Origin: UBA2185 sp964564625
GTDB taxonomy: Bacteria > Desulfobacterota > Syntrophia > Syntrophales > UBA2185
DNA length: 64,000 nt
Assembly (NCBI GenBank): GCA_964564625.1
Contig: CAZMBE010000012.1
Span: forward strand, 18,499 to 82,498
Reading direction: 5' to 3'
Shown here: piece after piece, positions 51,786 to 60,404 of the stretch
Numbering within the stretch: the stretch's first letter is position 1
How the letters are laid out: each line of letters opens with the position of its first letter
Notes under the pieces: model-generated
Databases searched by the model: none
What the model was told of the DNA's origin: nothing
What the model saw: the letters and a program-made list of their open reading frames with translations, nothing else
Program-made: the position numbers and the translations under genes

Positions 51786-52996
51786 ACAATTATTCTTTTA
51801 AGGCGTTAGATGCCGACGGTATGGTAATCAGGGGCATTCTCGAGGCAGATACCGTATCCTCCGTACATGAAAATCTCGCAGCCAGGGGTCTATTCGTTCT
51901 GCATGTTAAACAATCAAGTTTACTCTTTAAGAAAATCATCGACAAATTCATTACATGGAGAATAACTCGGAAAGACATAATAGAATTTTCATCAAATCTA
52001 TCACTCATGGTACGTGCCGGTGTCCCGATCCTTGCTGCACTCGATGACATTATCGACACCATAGATAATCAACAATTAAAGTCTACCGTTTCTGATATAA
52101 AAAAAAATATTGAAATGGGAAGCAGGCTTTCCGATTCCCTGGAGCTTCATAAAAAAATATTTCCTGACATTTTAGTGCGGCTGGTGCGCGTGGGCGAAGA
52201 AACGGGACGTTTGGAGGAAAGCCTCGCCGAGGTAGCGGATCATCTGCAAAAGATGGAAGACCTCTCAGCCACAGTTAAGCGAGCCCTCATCTACCCGTTT
52301 TTCTCACTGATTACAACCGGCGCCGCTGTCATTTTCTGGCTTGCCTATGTATTGCCCAAAATTATGCTGGTCATTCGTGATTTGGGTGTCACAATGCCAT
52401 TGCTTACGGTCATCCTCTACGAATTGAGCAAATTTACCGAAAACTACTGGTACATTTTACTGATCATTCCGGTACTGATTTTCTTAATTATACAAGCAAT
52501 GAAATTGAGGCCAGAAACTCGCTACCACTGGGATTACATAAAAATTAAGCTCCCGATTGTCAAACTCCTCGTCTACAACAAGCTCCTTGCCCTTTTCTCG
52601 GAGCAACTGAGATTGCTGATCACCGCGGGAATTACGATTGACCGTTCCTTCGACGTAGCAGCCGACGTTATGGGTAATGAAGTGTTCAAAAGGGCAATTC
52701 TGAAATCAAAAGAAGATGTTGTCACGGGACATAAAATCTCTGACGCATTGAGTGCCCGGAGCATATTTCCGCCGCTCTTCATCAGGATGGTATCGATAGG
52801 GGAGTCCAGCGGTAATCTTGACCAGCAGTTCTCTTTTCTCGCCAGGCACTATTACAAACTCGTGGATGACTTCTCAGATAAAGTTGGGAAAATGATTGAA
52901 CCCGTCCTTATCATCACCCTGGGGTGCCTCATGGGGCTTATGGTTGCAGGTGTTCTGCTACCCATGTATGACGTGTTCACCAAACTTGCCGGATAG
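51782..52996 (+). CDS. MshG/PilC/GspF-type platform protein
   Basis: A 404-residue inner-membrane protein of the GspF family: two repeats of the T2SSF domain (about 65-190 and 265-390), each ending in a membrane helix. Typical stretches are SLMVRAGVPILAALDDI, VGEETGRLEESL and, in the second repeat, LLITAGITIDRSFDVAADV and IGESSGNLDQQF. It is worked on by the ATPase during pilus assembly. It overlaps the ATPase gene by 4 bp (ATGA). Confidence 0.93.
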   Translation: MNNYSFKALDADGMVIRGILEADTVSSVHENLAARGLFVLHVKQSSLLFKKIIDKFITWRITRKDIIEFSSNLSLMVRAGVPILAALDDIIDTIDNQQLKSTVSDIKKNIEMGSRLSDSLELHKKIFPDILVRLVRVGEETGRLEESLAEVADHLQKMEDLSATVKRALIYPFFSLITTGAAVIFWLAYVLPKIMLVIRDLGVTMPLLTVILYELSKFTENYWYILLIIPVLIFLIIQAMKLRPETRYHWDYIKIKLPIVKLLVYNKLLALFSEQLRLLITAGITIDRSFDVAADVMGNEVFKRAILKSKEDVVTGHKISDALSARSIFPPLFIRMVSIGESSGNLDQQFSFLARHYYKLVDDFSDKVGKMIEPVLIITLGCLMGLMVAGVLLPMYDVFTKLAG

Positions 52997-53004
52997 AAAA
53001 TTAT

Positions 53005-54210
53005 ATGGATTATTTAGAATTTTTTAGCCTCAAAGAAGACCCCTTTGGTCTCACGCCTGATTCATACTACTTCTATCCTTCAAAAATGCACAATGATGTC
53101 CTGGCATCGCTGGATTATGCCGTGGAACAGAAGGAAGGATTCTCTCTCATCATCGGTGAACCGGGAACGGGAAAGACCACGATACTCAAGATATTTATCG
53201 ATCGGTGGAAGGAAAAAGCGGAAATTGCCCTCATCATGACACCTAGGCTTTCTTCTGAGGAGCTGCTGCAGGCGATTTTAGATGATCTGAATATTCACCT
53301 GGAAACTACGAACAAGAATGAAATGATCAAGACCTTCAGAGATTTCCTCATAGCCCGCTCCCTTGCCGATAAAAGAGTGATCATCATCGTCGATGAAGCC
53401 CAGAACTTATCCGACGGATCTCTCGAAGAGCTGAGGCTGTTGTCAAACTTGGAGACTGATAAGGAAAAACTCCTGCAAATTATTCTCGTTGGTCAACCTG
53501 AACTGCAAAGAAGGCTGCACTCGGAAGGGCTACGGCAACTGGACCAGAGGATTTCCATCAGAGCAACCTTGAAATCCCTCACGGCGGTGGAAACATCAGA
53601 CTATATAAGTTTCAGGCTGATCAAGGCAGGCAAAGGTTCCGCCATATTCGATGAAAAAGCAAAAAAGCTGATACATGCAATTTCAGGCGGCATTCCCCGA
53701 TTAATCAACCTTACGGCATCGAGGGCCATGATGGTGGCCTATATCGGTTCAAGCCATCAGATCCTGAAAAGACATATCCTTGACACCGTGAAGCATATTC
53801 CGGAGACTCAAGGGAAAAGCAGCTTCAGGTATAGAACTCTCAGATATGCCGCCGTCGCCGCGATTGCGTTGATCTGCGTTGTGCTGGTTTCATTCGTCGG
53901 CTACAAAGCGCTTCACCATACCAACAAATCACCAGAAGCGCCGGCATATTCCAACACCCAAAATGTTATCGCGAAAACCGCTTCGGCAAACGTTCAACGA
54001 ATGGCAACGGTAACCGTACGCGCCGCCAGGGTAAGAGAATGGCCGTCACTCCAAGCAGGGATCGCGAGCATGGTTTCCAAGGATGACAGTTTTGAAATTA
54101 TTGATGAGTGGACGGGATCAGGCGGGAATAAGTGGTACAAGGTGCGAATCCCCGATGTGGGAGAGTACTGGATTGCATCATACATAGTCAGCGTTGGATC
54201 AAATCAATGA
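53005..54210 (+). CDS. ExeA/MshM-like AAA ATPase with transmembrane segment and SH3-type domain
   Basis: A 401-residue protein. The AAA part (about 1-270) starts with FFSLKEDPFGLTPDSYYFYPS and has Walker A GEPGTGKT (51-58), Walker B IIIVDEAQNL (about 127-136) and GQPELQRRL. A membrane helix follows (about 283-304), then a bacterial SH3-like domain (about 332-398: VTVRAARVREWPSLQAGI, WYKVRIPDVGEYWIASYIV). In ExeA and MshM such proteins help the secretin pass the peptidoglycan. The SH3 domain takes the place of the usual peptidoglycan-binding domain. It lies 8 bp after the platform gene. Confidence 0.88.
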   Translation: MDYLEFFSLKEDPFGLTPDSYYFYPSKMHNDVLASLDYAVEQKEGFSLIIGEPGTGKTTILKIFIDRWKEKAEIALIMTPRLSSEELLQAILDDLNIHLETTNKNEMIKTFRDFLIARSLADKRVIIIVDEAQNLSDGSLEELRLLSNLETDKEKLLQIILVGQPELQRRLHSEGLRQLDQRISIRATLKSLTAVETSDYISFRLIKAGKGSAIFDEKAKKLIHAISGGIPRLINLTASRAMMVAYIGSSHQILKRHILDTVKHIPETQGKSSFRYRTLRYAAVAAIALICVVLVSFVGYKALHHTNKSPEAPAYSNTQNVIAKTASANVQRMATVTVRAARVREWPSLQAGIASMVSKDDSFEIIDEWTGSGGNKWYKVRIPDVGEYWIASYIVSVGSNQ

Positions 54211-54244
54211 CGGTTTTCTTATCACAAATCATTTTATCGAATCA

Positions 54245-55327
54245 TCACTTCGACAATTTCAGCAATCTCTCGTTCACCATGCTTGATGTATGAGAATCAA
54301 CATTCTCCATCGAGAGCGCCATCTTGTAATAACGAATAGCTTCCTCCACTTTTTTCTGCTTTTCCGCACTGCGCGCAAGCCCCAAATAACCCTGTGCGTC
54401 GCCTGCCTCTGAAAGTTTGCGGAAGTATTGATCTGCTTTATTGAAGGCCTCCTGTTTTTCGTACAGGAGCCCGAGATTCAAAAGGGCAAAGCGGTTTGAT
54501 GGTTCTATCATGAGCGCCTTCCTGAAGTGACTTTCACTCTCGGACTGTTTGCCGAGATACCCGTAACTGATACCGATATTTATCAGAGAAAACACATAAC
54601 CCCTTCTGATAGTAAGCGCTTTTTGAGCATGACGTATGGCCTCCTCATAGGAACCTAAATAAATAAGCATGCTCGCGACATTATTCATGACCACATAATT
54701 ATTCGGCTCCATTGCCAGTACTTTTTTATAATGCAGGAGGGCTTGACGATAATTCTTCTGTGCTTCATATGTCCTTGCCATATAGAGGCTCATGTCTTTA
54801 TCCTGCCTTGTCATCGTTCCTGAGTTTGTATCCACCTCAATCTGTTCACCGGCAACAGCTTTCACCTGCTTCATGCTCCGCGCGCGGCCTGCTCCTTCTT
54901 GTGCGATCCCTCCCGCATATTTTTTCATACCTGTTTTTCCACGAGAAGGGATTGAAAAATCCTTCTCCCGTACAGGCGTTACGGCTCTTTCTGCTTCCTT
55001 CGCATCACCGGAAGCTGATGCGGATATCCCTGTATCAGCCTGTGGTGAAGGCGGTGGCGCCATCGGCGTCCGGGCTGATTGAACAGGCGGTGTATCTGTC
55101 GCGGGCGAGCGTGCAAGCAAAGAAGGTCCTTGCATGGAGTCAACAACGTAAAGTACCCCAAATCCTGCTGCAATGAGCAGAAACGCAAGAATAAGGATAA
55201 TCATCAATCTTATTCTGGAGCGTCGGTCAGCTTTCGATTGCAATACCTCATCCTTCAGGATCGGGGGAATATCCCTTCGCGGTTCCTGCTTTTTGACCTT
55301 TGAAAGTAAATCTGTGATGAGACTCAT
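54245..55327 (-). CDS. TPR-repeat membrane protein (MshN-like)
   Basis: A 360-residue bitopic protein: cytoplasmic N-terminus, membrane helix about 41-63, a Pro/Ala-rich low-complexity stretch (about 70-105), then four to five TPR units (about 175-345, for example ALLHYKKVLAMEPNNYVVMN and LINIGISYGYLGKQSESESHF). MSHA loci carry a TPR protein (MshN) of the same build, which is the basis for the label. It is convergent with the MshM-like gene, so it is not in the main operon. Its start overlaps the transglycosylase stop by 4 bp. Confidence 0.75.
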   Translation of the reverse strand: MSLITDLLSKVKKQEPRRDIPPILKDEVLQSKADRRSRIRLMIILILAFLLIAAGFGVLYVVDSMQGPSLLARSPATDTPPVQSARTPMAPPPSPQADTGISASASGDAKEAERAVTPVREKDFSIPSRGKTGMKKYAGGIAQEGAGRARSMKQVKAVAGEQIEVDTNSGTMTRQDKDMSLYMARTYEAQKNYRQALLHYKKVLAMEPNNYVVMNNVASMLIYLGSYEEAIRHAQKALTIRRGYVFSLINIGISYGYLGKQSESESHFRKALMIEPSNRFALLNLGLLYEKQEAFNKADQYFRKLSEAGDAQGYLGLARSAEKQKKVEEAIRYYKMALSMENVDSHTSSMVNERLLKLSK

Positions 55328-55878
55328 GGTTCCCCTTCATGGACCGGCTGCTCCGCGTCCCGCACCCTGAATTGAAGCGACTGAACAGAGCTGCCGGTAC
55401 CGGGCGGCGCTTCTTTCTTTTTCACTATATTCCTTGCCTTTTCTCTCTTCAGTTCCCGGAATATCTTCCACGAATAATCAACTCTTTTGCCTATGCTTGT
55501 TGCATTATAGCATCCAACGGCTTCCCAGGTATATCCATACGCGTCTATGCACCGCCTCAGGATACCGGCCCCGGTCTTAACGTTATAACAGGGATCGGCA
55601 ATAAGTTCTTCCCTGTTCAGGCTTAAGATTTCGATCCACGCCGAGTTGATCTGCATCAACCCCAAATCGTTCGAGCCGTTTCTGTTCGTATTCACCGCCT
55701 TGGAATTCAACCCCGACTCGACACGGGCTATGGACATAAGCAGGCGAGGACTGATGCCATGCTCTTTTCCCGCCTCATCAAAACAGAACGCATGTAACGA
55801 CGGAGGTAAAAAAAACAAAAAAAGGATAAAGAGGATACCGGGTATACGAAACACTGCGGTTGTTGTGTGTGCCTTCAC
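55324..55878 (-). CDS. lytic transglycosylase, SLT type (IpgF/VirB1-like)
   Basis: A 184-residue exported muramidase-like enzyme. Signal peptide about 1-30 (hydrophobic FLFFLPPSLHAF), then an SLT domain with the catalytic Glu in SIARVESGLNSKAVNTN (near 50-66), NDLGLMQINSAWI near 70-82 and VGCYNATS near 121. Short SLT enzymes of this kind open peptidoglycan locally for secretion and pilus machines. Four-base overlap with the TPR gene; together they form a small unit opposite the pilus operon. Confidence 0.87.
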   Translation of the reverse strand: MKAHTTTAVFRIPGILFILFLFFLPPSLHAFCFDEAGKEHGISPRLLMSIARVESGLNSKAVNTNRNGSNDLGLMQINSAWIEILSLNREELIADPCYNVKTGAGILRRCIDAYGYTWEAVGCYNATSIGKRVDYSWKIFRELKREKARNIVKKKEAPPGTGSSVQSLQFRVRDAEQPVHEGEP

Positions 55879-56355
55879 TCTGAATACTTCCCCAAATTTA
55901 CCTCGCTCTACTCAAGGAAACTTTGCCGCTATTCTTCATGGTGCCCTTTGCATAGCGAAGAAGGTTTTCTCTGTTTCTCGCGCCGCTCCGTTTTGTATCA
56001 GTTTCATATATGAAATACCACAAAAAACAGGCGCTTCTCCCGTTAAGATGCAAAACTGACCAGGACTTCGGGGATACAATCGTTCAAATCATTGATTTTT
56101 TGATAAATCCACACGAATCCCTGAATCCTTGACCCCTTGTGGCCTTACAATGTCGAAAACATTCTCAGAGATAGTCAATAAATTATAATTGCAAAATATT
56201 TTCATTTCAATTAGTTATTAATGCATATTTTCCGTAATTCCTGCACAAAGCAGGGATTCATAACGGATTGAAAAGGCCGGAGCCCCGCGTACACGGGGAT
56301 TACGATTGAGATAGTTTGATTGAAAACTCAGAACTCTTAGGTGACGGGGTGAATT
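55879..56355. other. 477-bp intergenic region
   Basis: Contains copy C of the dispersed element (56111-56143) and a single short palindrome CCCCG-CGTACA-CGGGG at 56283-56298. The middle (56150-56230) is AT-rich and may hold the promoter of the two-component pair, but I can assign no hexamers. Confidence 0.5.
56111..56143 (-). repeat. dispersed repeat copy C
   Basis: On the minus strand: CACAAGGGGTCAAGGATTCA then GGGATTCGTGTGG. Same unit as the copies near 45.8, 50.1 and 60.0 kb, more diverged. Confidence 0.4.
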
Positions 56356-56955
56356 ATGGTTAAGATTCTCTTAGTTGAAGATGATAAAGCGCTAAGGAAG
56401 CAAATCCGCTTTTCACTGGAAAGTGCCTATAGCGTGGTTGAAGCAGGAAATCAAAAAGAGGCGGTTGATGCGCTGAAACTCAACAAGATTGATATTGTTA
56501 TCCTTGACCTGGGATTGCCGCCGCATGAAAGTACGCCCGACGAAGGGCTAAAGGTCCTCAATCACATACTCAGCAGATATACCTGTAAGGTGATTATTCT
56601 CACCGGCCAAAAGACAGAAGGAATCGCCCTGGAGGCGATTAAATCAGGCGCGTTCGATTATCTCATGAAGCCGGCAAGTATGGAAAAGCTTCTCTACTCA
56701 GTTGAAAGGGCTTTACTGTTCAAGGAAACTGAGCAGCAGCTCGAAAGCCAGGGTATTAAAAAAATTTCCATAGATGTAGAGGTGGGAAAAGGCCTCCAGA
56801 TACTTCGGGATGAAGCAGATAAAAGCATTATTTTAAGCGTCTTGAGGGACACAAATTTCAATGTGTACCAGTCGGCAAAAATCCTCGGTGTAAAAAGAGA
56901 AAGCCTCTATTATTTCTTGAGAAAGTTTGGCGTTAAAAGAACCGATGACGATTGA
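56356..56955 (+). CDS. response regulator, REC-Fis-type HTH without AAA+ domain (PrsR-like receiver)
   Basis: A 199-residue regulator. The receiver covers about 1-122, with Asp 51 in VILDLGLPP and Lys in YLMKPAS near 105; the insertion PPHESTPDEGLKVL is typical of PrsR regulators of PEP-CTERM/exosortase gene sets. A Fis-type HTH closes the protein (YQSAKILGVKRESLYYFLRK, about 168-188). PrsR normally has a sigma-54 AAA+ domain between the two; here it is missing, as in RegA/ActR regulators, so it should act on sigma-70 promoters. The kinase gene overlaps by 11 bp. Confidence 0.8.
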   Translation: MVKILLVEDDKALRKQIRFSLESAYSVVEAGNQKEAVDALKLNKIDIVILDLGLPPHESTPDEGLKVLNHILSRYTCKVIILTGQKTEGIALEAIKSGAFDYLMKPASMEKLLYSVERALLFKETEQQLESQGIKKISIDVEVGKGLQILRDEADKSIILSVLRDTNFNVYQSAKILGVKRESLYYFLRKFGVKRTDDD

Positions 56956-58015
56956 AACTGTATATCCTTTTTTTATTTTTGCCGGTCTTATCATCATTGG
57001 CGTTCTTGTCTATATACGACACCTCACGCGAATAGCCATCCGTTCCATACTCGAATTCATCAATCTCAACACCAATCTCGACTACGACCTGCACCGGTTT
57101 TTGTCCGAGGTGGCACCGGTGCTGAAAAAAATAAATATTATTGATCTTTTCTACGATATCACGTACCTGAATAATTCTCTCGCACAGGAAAGAACCGTAC
57201 ACAGCAATTCTATCGAGAAAGTTGTTGAAAGGAGTGATTACCGGATAAACGTGGGGATTGTGCCCCGCAATTCCAGGGGGGAACAGTACTATCTGAATAT
57301 GATCGTCCTGGAAATCCTCTATGCCCTCATTGAAATGGATGTGCTCATCAAGATGAAGATCATTAACGACACCTTTTATAAATTTTCTCAGCTCCAGACA
57401 TTTATCCTGCATGACGCCAAGAATCTCGCCCAGTTCATCGAGTTTCTCACATATAATGTACGCCATATAGACACCGCTGAGAGGCAGGAACGATTCATTT
57501 CGTATTTGAGGGAATCGCTTCCTGCTCAGTCCCGGCGCAGCGCCTCAATCATAGGTCTTCTCGATCTGAAAAAGGAAACAGATGCCGGAACATCAGACAA
57601 GGTCCCGATTAACCTGAAAACCCTGCTGGAAAACCTGGCCAAGAACTATAAACTCAATTACACGATTACAGGTGAAGGTTCTATCATCGCTGAAGAGTAT
57701 AAGATCATGTCTATTTTTGATAACATCCTGAAAAATGTGTATGACAAATCTCTCGAGGAAAGAGATGTAAGATGCACAATGGAGATTGCTGCCGATGAAA
57801 AAAACATAACGATAGTAATCGCGGATACAGGAAGCCCCATCGCAGAAAAAACCCGGTTATTTGAACCTTTTTTCTCCACAAAAAAAGGAGGGTTGGGAAT
57901 CGGCCTGTACCAGGTACGCAACATAGTCCATGCAATGAAGGGAGACATCCGCGTGCGTTCTCAGGCGACCGGCGTAATGTTTGAGATAGTCCTCCCCACA
58001 CGTCAGGAAGTGTAA
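56945..58015 (+). CDS. histidine kinase (PrsK-like), partner of the upstream regulator
   Basis: A 356-residue kinase with one N-terminal helix (about 7-25). The dimerisation region has FILHDAKNLAQFI, His 156 in an HDxKN box, the form seen in PrsK kinases. The HATPase part shows DNILKNVYDKSLEE (N box), ADTGSPIAE and GGLGIGLYQVRN. PrsK proteins are larger, with many helices and a GAF domain; this one has lost most of the sensor. I use the ATG at 56945, in the overlap with the regulator gene. Confidence 0.8.
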   Translation: MTIETVYPFFIFAGLIIIGVLVYIRHLTRIAIRSILEFINLNTNLDYDLHRFLSEVAPVLKKINIIDLFYDITYLNNSLAQERTVHSNSIEKVVERSDYRINVGIVPRNSRGEQYYLNMIVLEILYALIEMDVLIKMKIINDTFYKFSQLQTFILHDAKNLAQFIEFLTYNVRHIDTAERQERFISYLRESLPAQSRRSASIIGLLDLKKETDAGTSDKVPINLKTLLENLAKNYKLNYTITGEGSIIAEEYKIMSIFDNILKNVYDKSLEERDVRCTMEIAADEKNITIVIADTGSPIAEKTRLFEPFFSTKKGGLGIGLYQVRNIVHAMKGDIRVRSQATGVMFEIVLPTRQEV

Positions 58016-58109
58016 AATTCTTTTACTCTTGATTATTTATCCTCATTCTTTTTTAATACAATTCCTTAAATTGAATCCTGATGAATAATCCTTGTAAAGG
58101 AGACGAGCT

Positions 58110-58769
58110 ATGTTCAACTACGGAAAAATAAAAAATAATAAAGGCTTTACGTTGGTCGAATTGGCGATTGTGCTGGTTATCATCGGGCTGATTCTCGCAG
58201 GCATCATCAAGGGTCAGGAACTCATCACCAACGCGAAGATTAAGAGGGCATACAATACCCAGAAGGAGATCGCCGCGGCAATTTACACGTACTTTGACCG
58301 ATACCAGTTCTATCCGGGCGATGATCCGCAAGCCGCAACACGTTTCACCCCGGCGCTTCCCGTTCCCACAAATGGAAACGGGAATGCCCTCATTGCCGTC
58401 GGAGCCGCATCAACAGCGGCAAACTTTGCGTGCACGGCAACGGGTACTGAACAATGCGACCTCTGGGCCGTACTGAGGCTCTCCGGTATTCTCACCGGCA
58501 GCGGCTTCACCAATCCCACCCATCCTTACGGCGGCGCCGTTGCTGTCAGCTATTACAACATGCCTGCCATTGGCGCCGGTTCTGCCGCCCAGTTGACCCA
58601 TTGGATCCAGTTGCAGAACATGCCTTATGATGTCTGCAAGATTCTTGACCAGCAATACGATGACGGAAACCTTGCCACAGGCATGGGCGCGGGATCGGGC
58701 ACGATCAGGGGAACAACAAACTATATACCGGCAACAACAGGCGTGTACCAGATCGGATTCAAGCTCTAA
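58110..58769 (+). CDS. prepilin-like protein (type IV pilin/pseudopilin N-terminus)
   Basis: A 219-residue protein with a prepilin leader: KNNKG-FTLVELAIVLVIIG, cleavage after Gly 12 and Glu at +5 (E17). After the helix comes ITNAKIKRAYNTQKEIAAAIY, then a Gly/Ala/Pro-rich exported part with two Cys pairs. It is larger than MshA-type major pilins. AAAGGAG precedes the ATG. It is followed by a strong terminator, so it can be made in larger amounts than its neighbours, as expected for a structural pilin. No major-pilin identity can be proved. Confidence 0.82.
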   Translation: MFNYGKIKNNKGFTLVELAIVLVIIGLILAGIIKGQELITNAKIKRAYNTQKEIAAAIYTYFDRYQFYPGDDPQAATRFTPALPVPTNGNGNALIAVGAASTAANFACTATGTEQCDLWAVLRLSGILTGSGFTNPTHPYGGAVAVSYYNMPAIGAGSAAQLTHWIQLQNMPYDVCKILDQQYDDGNLATGMGAGSGTIRGTTNYIPATTGVYQIGFKL

Positions 58770-58809
58770 ACATCTCGCACGATCTGAACATATAATTTCA
58801 CACTACTGT

Positions 58810-58838
58810 AAAAAGGGAAGCCCGTCTTCCCTTTTTTT
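58810..58838 (+). terminator. Rho-independent terminator after the first prepilin gene
   Basis: AAAAAGGGAAG, loop CCCGT, CTTCCCTTTTTTT; an 11-bp stem with a T tract, 40 bp after the stop codon. Confidence 0.88.
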
Positions 58839-58898
58839 AAAAGATAGTTCTATGAGTTTAGCGCATACGGAGAGGACAGGAGGAAACGGGGTATTGCG

Positions 58899-59987
58899 AT
58901 GTGCGGGTTATTCCGTAATGAAAAAGGGTTTTCACTCGTTGAGATTGCCATAGTCCTGGTGATAGTCGGAATGATTTTGGGAGCCGCGGTTACTTTCTGG
59001 CGATCATCTATCGGGGCCACAAAATTATCAACGACAAAAAGCAACCTGGAAAATATAAGAAATTCCGTTATAAATTTTGCCATAGCCAGTGGCAAACTCC
59101 CCTGCCCAGATGTTACCGTTCCGCCAAACAACATAGGTACATCAGGCCCTAACCCCGGAACTTGCGGTACAAATTGTATCTGCAACATGTGCGCGACCCC
59201 ACCCTGTCTTGTACCTTTTTATGTTCCTTTCCAGACACTGCAGCTGCAGTTGCCGGGAGGCAGGGACTCCTTCAGCAATGTCTACCGGTATGATGTCAGT
59301 TACGAGCCTGCGGGCGGAGGAGGACTCACCAATACGACCCATGATACATTTTGCGGTGTCTTATTTGAATATCTGAATCACGCAGCTGATACAGGTGTAC
59401 AGAGAGTGCCTTGCGTTACAAACTCGAACGATACAGTGGACGACGGCCAGATCGGCGCTGTCCTTGGAGTGCCTCAGGGATATGCCGTCGCCGCGGTGAT
59501 TATCAGTCAGACACCCGCGGATAGTTTCTTCAAGGCCCCATTGGGATTGAACGGCAAGAATATTGCCGGCACAGCCCGCGAATATGAAATGGCCAACAGG
59601 TCGAACGACAGAACATATGGAAACTTCGTCGCTGAGCTGACATTCAATGAATTATACAGCAAGGTGTGCACACCCCAGAAAACAAAAATCAGGATACAGA
59701 ATTATACAGGAGGCACCAAGTACGCTCAGTTTGCCGGTACAGGCGTATGCACACAGATCAATGCGACGACAGGTTTCGTGGATCTTTACCAGGGAAGTAC
59801 GGTAACTTTTTTCAATGACTCAGTGTGCTCAATTCCGTGCGGGACAGCTCCTATCACTTCTAACATGGCGGCAACGAACGATGCCGGAACGACGGACTGG
59901 AATGGTGCGGCGCCATGGGGACGGGACGGCAGGGTGCGCATTACCGGTAGCTGTGCTTTAAGTGATAACACAAGCTCTCTTCCATAA
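58899..59987 (+). CDS. large prepilin-like protein
   Basis: A 362-residue protein with a prepilin leader NEKG-FSLVEIAIVLVIVG (Gly 10, Glu 15). The rest is a long exported domain rich in Cys (about 14, for example CGTNCICNMCATPPC near 88-102), Gly and Asn. The size suits a minor pilin or tip adhesin rather than a shaft subunit. It is separated from the first prepilin gene by a terminator, so it has its own promoter. AGGAGG lies about 20 bases before the ATG and a closer site is not clear. Confidence 0.8.
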   Translation: MCGLFRNEKGFSLVEIAIVLVIVGMILGAAVTFWRSSIGATKLSTTKSNLENIRNSVINFAIASGKLPCPDVTVPPNNIGTSGPNPGTCGTNCICNMCATPPCLVPFYVPFQTLQLQLPGGRDSFSNVYRYDVSYEPAGGGGLTNTTHDTFCGVLFEYLNHAADTGVQRVPCVTNSNDTVDDGQIGAVLGVPQGYAVAAVIISQTPADSFFKAPLGLNGKNIAGTAREYEMANRSNDRTYGNFVAELTFNELYSKVCTPQKTKIRIQNYTGGTKYAQFAGTGVCTQINATTGFVDLYQGSTVTFFNDSVCSIPCGTAPITSNMAATNDAGTTDWNGAAPWGRDGRVRITGSCALSDNTSSLP

Positions 59988-60404
59988 CTTTTTATTATAT
60001 ACACGGTTCTTCTCCCATTTCGTTGCAAAAAAAGAGCCAAGGAATCAAGGGTGCAAGTGTTCATTTGCAAATCGCACGATCCTTACACGGATGATGTACG
60101 CATCAATGCACCTTGTAAAGTATTTCTGACGATACGTGGTATCCCTAGATTATCTCGTATTCATTATTGTAATAAAATACTTTGCGTCTTGAGACATTTT
60201 ACGCTAAAAACCTACAACAATGAAAATGCCCTGTCATTTCGAGAGACAGACAATAGTACAGGGAACATGTCATTCTTCATCGCCGCCCCCTCACGCTACG
60301 CCGGGCTGCGTCTTGCCCCCGGAATGACACGCACTACATGTTGTTGAATACCTTTCAAAAACACTGATTCAATCCGTGGCGGAAACGGTGAGATTGTGGG
60401 CGAC
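59988..60404. other. 417-bp intergenic region with repeat remnants
   Basis: Holds copy D of the dispersed element (60034-60066) and, at about 60232-60328, a degenerate sequence that begins TGTCATTTCGAG and ends CGGAATGACA, the look of a common interspersed noncoding repeat in environmental bacteria. No ORF worth keeping. Confidence 0.45.
60034..60066 (+). repeat. dispersed repeat copy D
   Basis: GAGCCAAGGAATCAAGGGTG then CAAGTGTTCATTT; related to copies A-C by the core AAGGA(A)TCAAGGG. Confidence 0.4.

Noticed and set aside
56283..56298. CCCCG-CGTACA-CGGGG followed by ATTACGA, resembling a type I-E CRISPR repeat core
   Set aside because: It occurs once, without a second copy at spacer distance and without cas genes nearby.
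60232..60328. TGTCATTTCGAG ... CGGAATGACA as a mobile element end pair
   Set aside because: Only one copy here, no transposase, and such sequences are common interspersed noncoding repeats.
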